Positions 60,935-63,601 of a stretch of 63,601 bases of DNA are shown here, piece by piece. The translations under genes were made by a program, and so were the position numbers. Below the pieces are notes generated by a model. It was not told where the DNA came from, did not search any database, and saw nothing but the letters and a program-made list of their open reading frames with translations. Position 1 is the first letter of the stretch, and every line of letters begins with the position of its first letter. The stretch is from CALUTH01 sp964452495 (GTDB lineage Bacteria; Cyanobacteriota; Vampirovibrionia; Gastranaerophilales; Gastranaerophilaceae). The DNA lies in contig CAYVMC010000009.1 of NCBI GenBank assembly GCA_964452495.1, positions 1-63,601 of the forward strand. Direction: 5' to 3'.

Positions 60935-61440
60935 AAATAAATTCAATTTCAACAAACAATAACCAGCCGGATTTTAAAGCTGTAAAACCAAACAAAATTA
61001 CTAATTTAGCGTATTCTGCATTTTTTACGCTATCAGCCTTATCCGCTGCCAATCATGCACTAATAAACAACGATTCTTTTGTCAAAAATAACACTAATAC
61101 AGAACAAAATAATGTTCAGCAGACAACCGGTAAACAGCAGGTAAATATGGCTCAATCAGTTTATACAGACGGGTGGGGTAACAGTTGGGTAAGATATAAA
61201 GATTATGTAGAACTATACAACTCCGGACCCAGTAAAAGCGAACAATCAGATTTACTACAGGCAGAGATAGATTGTCACAATTTGGTGAAAGAAGTTACTG
61301 CCGCTAAGGCAGAGTATGAATCTTCTTCCAGCGGGTTGATGACAGTTATGGCTATTGGAGTTAATATAGTCGGGGGCATCCTTTTGGGACTAATTGCCAG
61401 AGGAGCGTGGGGATTAATAAACAAAATAATTAAATCATAA
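60931..61440 (+). CDS. Gene B': second copy of the B-type membrane protein
   Basis: A 169-aa paralogue of B. N-terminus MKINSISTNNNQPDFKAVKP with F15-K16-A17, hydrophobic NLAYSAFFTLSALSAA (25-40), signature AQSVYTDGWGNSWVRYKDY (74-92) and a C-terminal helix VMAIGVNIVGGILLGLIARG. The signature is nearly identical to that of A', more so than to B, hinting at gene conversion. Overlaps A' by 4 bases. Followed by a strong bidirectional terminator. Confidence 0.8.
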   Translation: MKINSISTNNNQPDFKAVKPNKITNLAYSAFFTLSALSAANHALINNDSFVKNNTNTEQNNVQQTTGKQQVNMAQSVYTDGWGNSWVRYKDYVELYNSGPSKSEQSDLLQAEIDCHNLVKEVTAAKAEYESSSSGLMTVMAIGVNIVGGILLGLIARGAWGLINKIIKS

Positions 61441-61465
61441 TATTTTATTTATACATCAAAAATTA

Positions 61466-61487
61466 ACGGGGGCTTTTCAGCCCCCGT
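61466..61487. terminator. Bidirectional terminator between B' and typA
   Basis: Arms ACGGGGGC (61466-61473) and GCCCCCGT (61480-61487) with a 6-nt loop. T-rich on the right; A-rich on the left, so usable by both strands. Confidence 0.88.
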
Positions 61488-61496
61488 ATTCTTTAT

Positions 61497-63290
61497 TTAT
61501 ATATTTCTAAACTTTACCAGATCCATTTTTCTCAATCTGATATTTTCCGGAGTCACTTCCATAAGTTCATCTTCACCTATATACTCCAGAGCATCTTCTA
61601 ATGAAAGTTCTCTGTGAGCCTGCAAAGTTACCATTACATCGGCTGTAGCACTACGCATATTTGTTAATTTTTTTGTTTTACATACATTAACAACAATATC
61701 CTGAGGCTTATTACCTTCTCCTACAATCATACCTCTGTAAACTTTTGTCTTTGGGGTTATAAAAAACACCCCTCTATCTTCAAACTGGGCAAGAGCATAA
61801 GGCACTGCCTCTCCCTGTTCATGCGCAATCAAACTGCCGTTGCGTTGTCTTGGGATATCTCCTGAGTACGGTTTATACTCATCAAAGGTGTGGTACATTA
61901 TCCCTTCTCCCCTTGTCATACGAATAAATTCCGTTCTGAAACCAATTAAACCTCTTGCTGGGATTGAGAACCTTATGTGAGTTCTTCCGTTTGCATTCCC
62001 CATCTCGAGCATATTCGCCTTTCTCTTTGCCAGACGTTCTATACACGATCCGGCATAAGCTTCAGGAACATCAATCGTTAGATTTTCAAACGGTTCAAAG
62101 GTTGCACCATCTATTGTTTTAAAAATTACCTCGGGTTTTGATACCTGAAACTCAAAACCTTCACGGCGCATTGTTTCAATAAGAATACTTAAATGAAGTT
62201 CACCTCTGCCGCTAACTTTGAACATATCTGTGCTGTCTGTATCTTCTACACGCATTGATACATTTTTTTCAAGTTCATCATACAGGCGTTTGCGAATCTG
62301 TCTGCTTGTCACAAACTTTCCTTCTTCCCCCGCAAACGGACTGTCATTAACTGAAAAATTCATTTGAAGAGTCGGCTCATCAACTTTTATCAGAGGCAGC
62401 GGATTAACATTATTCAAATCACAAATCGTTTCACCTATTTGGATATCTGAAAACCCTGCAACACCTACAATATCGCCGGCATAAGCTTCCTCTATTTCAA
62501 CTCTGCCCAAATCTTTAAACCCAAATAGTTTGGTAATTTTACCACGCTCCGTACTGCCATCTGAATGAGCAACAACAACCGTTTCTTGAGAAGAAATTTT
62601 TCCGTTTGCAATTCTGCCTATTACAATTCTTCCGACATAATCGTTGTAGTCCAGAGTAGTAGCTCTTAATTGAAGAGGTTTATTTACATCTCCTGACGGC
62701 GGTGCAATATTTTCGATTATACAATCAAGAAGCGGAACAATGTCTTTTTTTTCATCATCAAGATTTTTAACCGCAAAGCCGTTTAAACTGCTTGAATAGA
62801 TGTACGGGAAGTCTATCAAATCTTCCCGATCAGTAAGTTCAGTAAATAAATCAAAAACTTTATCCAGTGTCCTGTCCGGATCTGCTGCAGGTTTGTCAAT
62901 TTTATTTATTACAACAATTATTTTTATGCCCAATTCAAGAGCCTTAGAGAGTACAAACCTTGTCTGCGGCATCGGTCCTTCTGCTGCATCAACAATAAGA
63001 AGCGCCCCGTCAACCATACCCAGTACACGTTCAACTTCACCACCGAAATCAGCATGCCCCGGAGTATCTACAACATTAATTTTATAATCTTTATAATTAA
63101 TAGAAATATTTTTTGATAAAATTGTAATACCGCGTTCACGCTCCAAATCATTGCTGTCAAGTACTCTTTCCTGCATGTGCTGGTTAGCCCTGAATGCCCC
63201 TGCCTGTTTCAACATACAATCGACCAGTGTTGTTTTGCCATGGTCAACGTGAGCAATTATTGCTATATTACGAACCTTTTTATTATCCAT
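61497..63290 (-). CDS. typA: Translational GTPase TypA/BipA
   Basis: A 597-aa ribosome-associated GTPase of the EF-G family, needed for assembly of the 50S subunit and for stress growth. G1 is AHVDHGKTT, G2 RERGITI, G3 VDTPGHADFGG, G4 NKIDKPAAD. Domain II/III and the TypA-specific C-terminal part (GRGELHLSILIETMRREGFE, IPARGLIGFRTEFIRMTRG, GEGNKPQDIVVNVCKTKKLT) are complete. An upstream in-frame ATG at 63299 abuts its ribosome binding site, so I prefer 63290, nine bases from GGGA. Confidence 0.97.
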   Translation of the reverse strand: MDNKKVRNIAIIAHVDHGKTTLVDCMLKQAGAFRANQHMQERVLDSNDLERERGITILSKNISINYKDYKINVVDTPGHADFGGEVERVLGMVDGALLIVDAAEGPMPQTRFVLSKALELGIKIIVVINKIDKPAADPDRTLDKVFDLFTELTDREDLIDFPYIYSSSLNGFAVKNLDDEKKDIVPLLDCIIENIAPPSGDVNKPLQLRATTLDYNDYVGRIVIGRIANGKISSQETVVVAHSDGSTERGKITKLFGFKDLGRVEIEEAYAGDIVGVAGFSDIQIGETICDLNNVNPLPLIKVDEPTLQMNFSVNDSPFAGEEGKFVTSRQIRKRLYDELEKNVSMRVEDTDSTDMFKVSGRGELHLSILIETMRREGFEFQVSKPEVIFKTIDGATFEPFENLTIDVPEAYAGSCIERLAKRKANMLEMGNANGRTHIRFSIPARGLIGFRTEFIRMTRGEGIMYHTFDEYKPYSGDIPRQRNGSLIAHEQGEAVPYALAQFEDRGVFFITPKTKVYRGMIVGEGNKPQDIVVNVCKTKKLTNMRSATADVMVTLQAHRELSLEDALEYIGEDELMEVTPENIRLRKMDLVKFRNI

Positions 63291-63500
63291 ATTTTTCATT
63301 CCCTAGTGTAAAATCTACACTAATTATAATATTTGCTAAAGATATAATTTCAACACAAGCGGTTATAAAATCTCTCTTAAATTGCTGTAACACATTTTAA
63401 TATGCACAAATTTTACAAAATCATAATCATCCTAAAAGCTTTTGAGATTGTAAGGTATGAACTATCAGTCAGTGCCATTCTAGAATTGCAACAAAACTAT

Positions 63501-63529
63501 TTGCATTATAATCAATTTATCTGTATAAT
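63501..63529 (+). promoter_or_regulatory. Strong sigma70-type promoter at right edge
   Basis: -35 TTGCAT (63501-63506), 17-bp spacer, -10 TATAAT (63524-63529), directed out of the window. Predicted start near 63536. I see no gene in the 200 bp between typA and this promoter. Confidence 0.8.
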
Positions 63530-63535
63530 TATCAT

Positions 63536-63601
63536 AAAGGTAATTCACAGCCAGAGAGGCTGAAAAATATAGTAAAGCACAAAAGAGGAACCACTTACCG
63601 G
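63536..63601 (+). promoter_or_regulatory. Leader RNA, possible 5' half of a c-di-AMP (ydaO/yuaA) riboswitch
   Basis: The transcript from the promoter above begins with a small hairpin (CAGCC/GGCTG at 63548-63562) and then GAGGAACCACTTACCGG, cut by the window end. The known ydaO class has a conserved GAGGAACC...CUU...GGGG block in this kind of position, followed by GAAUC or UUAAUC. The match is suggestive only because the second half is outside the window. Such riboswitches often control peptidoglycan hydrolases or osmolyte uptake genes. Confidence 0.35.

Noticed and set aside
1..63601. CRISPR array, rRNA, tRNA or insertion sequence
   Set aside because: No regularly spaced repeats, no cloverleaf or rRNA-like block in the intergenic spaces, and no transposase or paired terminal repeats were seen.

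Overview
The window is AT-rich, densely packed bacterial chromosome, with mostly 0-100 bp between genes and many start/stop overlaps. It encodes a diderm with an Omp85/BamA plus Skp-like pair, an MlaEFD lipid transporter, MurJ, two SpoIID-like amidase enhancers, an FprA-type flavodiiron protein, a prepilin-like protein and the standard genetic code. Low GC, a short-POTRA cyanobacterial-style Omp85, a flavodiiron protein and many small membrane or EF-hand proteins of unknown family best fit a gut, non-photosynthetic relative of Cyanobacteria (Vampirovibrionia/Melainabacteria, Gastranaerophilales type). This assignment is inference from gene content; no rRNA or tRNA gene was seen.

Layout. 0-8.5 kb: two unknown coupled genes (-), pyruvate kinase, then mscL - secreted GH13 protein - trpS, a HEAT-like protein with rfbD, and a HExxH metallopeptidase-like protein. 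8.6-15.4 kb is an accessory island of unusual genes: two degenerate M16-peptidase-like proteins sharing an exact 113-bp repeat, a decaying reading frame with two in-frame TAA codons, and two unknown proteins. 15.4-24 kb: flavodiiron protein, TPR protein, TPR-lytic transglycosylase, Hsp20, D-2-hydroxyacid dehydrogenase, and a 918-aa HerA-like protein without a P-loop. 24-30 kb: a three-gene operon of two related membrane proteins and a second GH13 paralogue without a signal peptide.

30-35 kb (-): dapF-rpsF-ssb-rpsR preceded by a STAS protein and 5-formyl-THF cyclo-ligase; one EF-hand gene (+). 34-41.6 kb (-): a seven-gene overlapping operon, parvulin - pepP - TrmH-type methylase - YhcH - cysS - SpoIID - murJ. 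42-45.7 kb (+): Orn/Lys/Arg decarboxylase - tmk, a second SpoIID gene that looks leaderless, and hup. 45.8-51 kb (-): bamA - skp-like - pyrimidine-nucleoside phosphorylase - an orphan soluble FlhA-C-domain protein. 51-55.8 kb: acpS (+), and rny - ymdB - PHP - prepilin - LOG (-). 56-58.9 kb (+): mlaEFD. 59-61.4 kb (+): a duplicated two-gene unit (A-B-A'-B') of an unrecognised small membrane-protein family. 61.5-63.3 kb (-): typA. At the right edge a strong promoter drives a leader that may be the first half of a c-di-AMP riboswitch.

The most distinctive signal is a short N-terminal motif (roughly N/P-x-F-K/T/N-G/A) shared by otherwise unrelated accessory proteins that lack Sec signal peptides. 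It may be an undescribed sorting or modification signal. Other leads are the A-B-A'-B' family, the orphan FlhA_C protein, the P-loop-less HerA-like protein and the paired GH13 paralogues.
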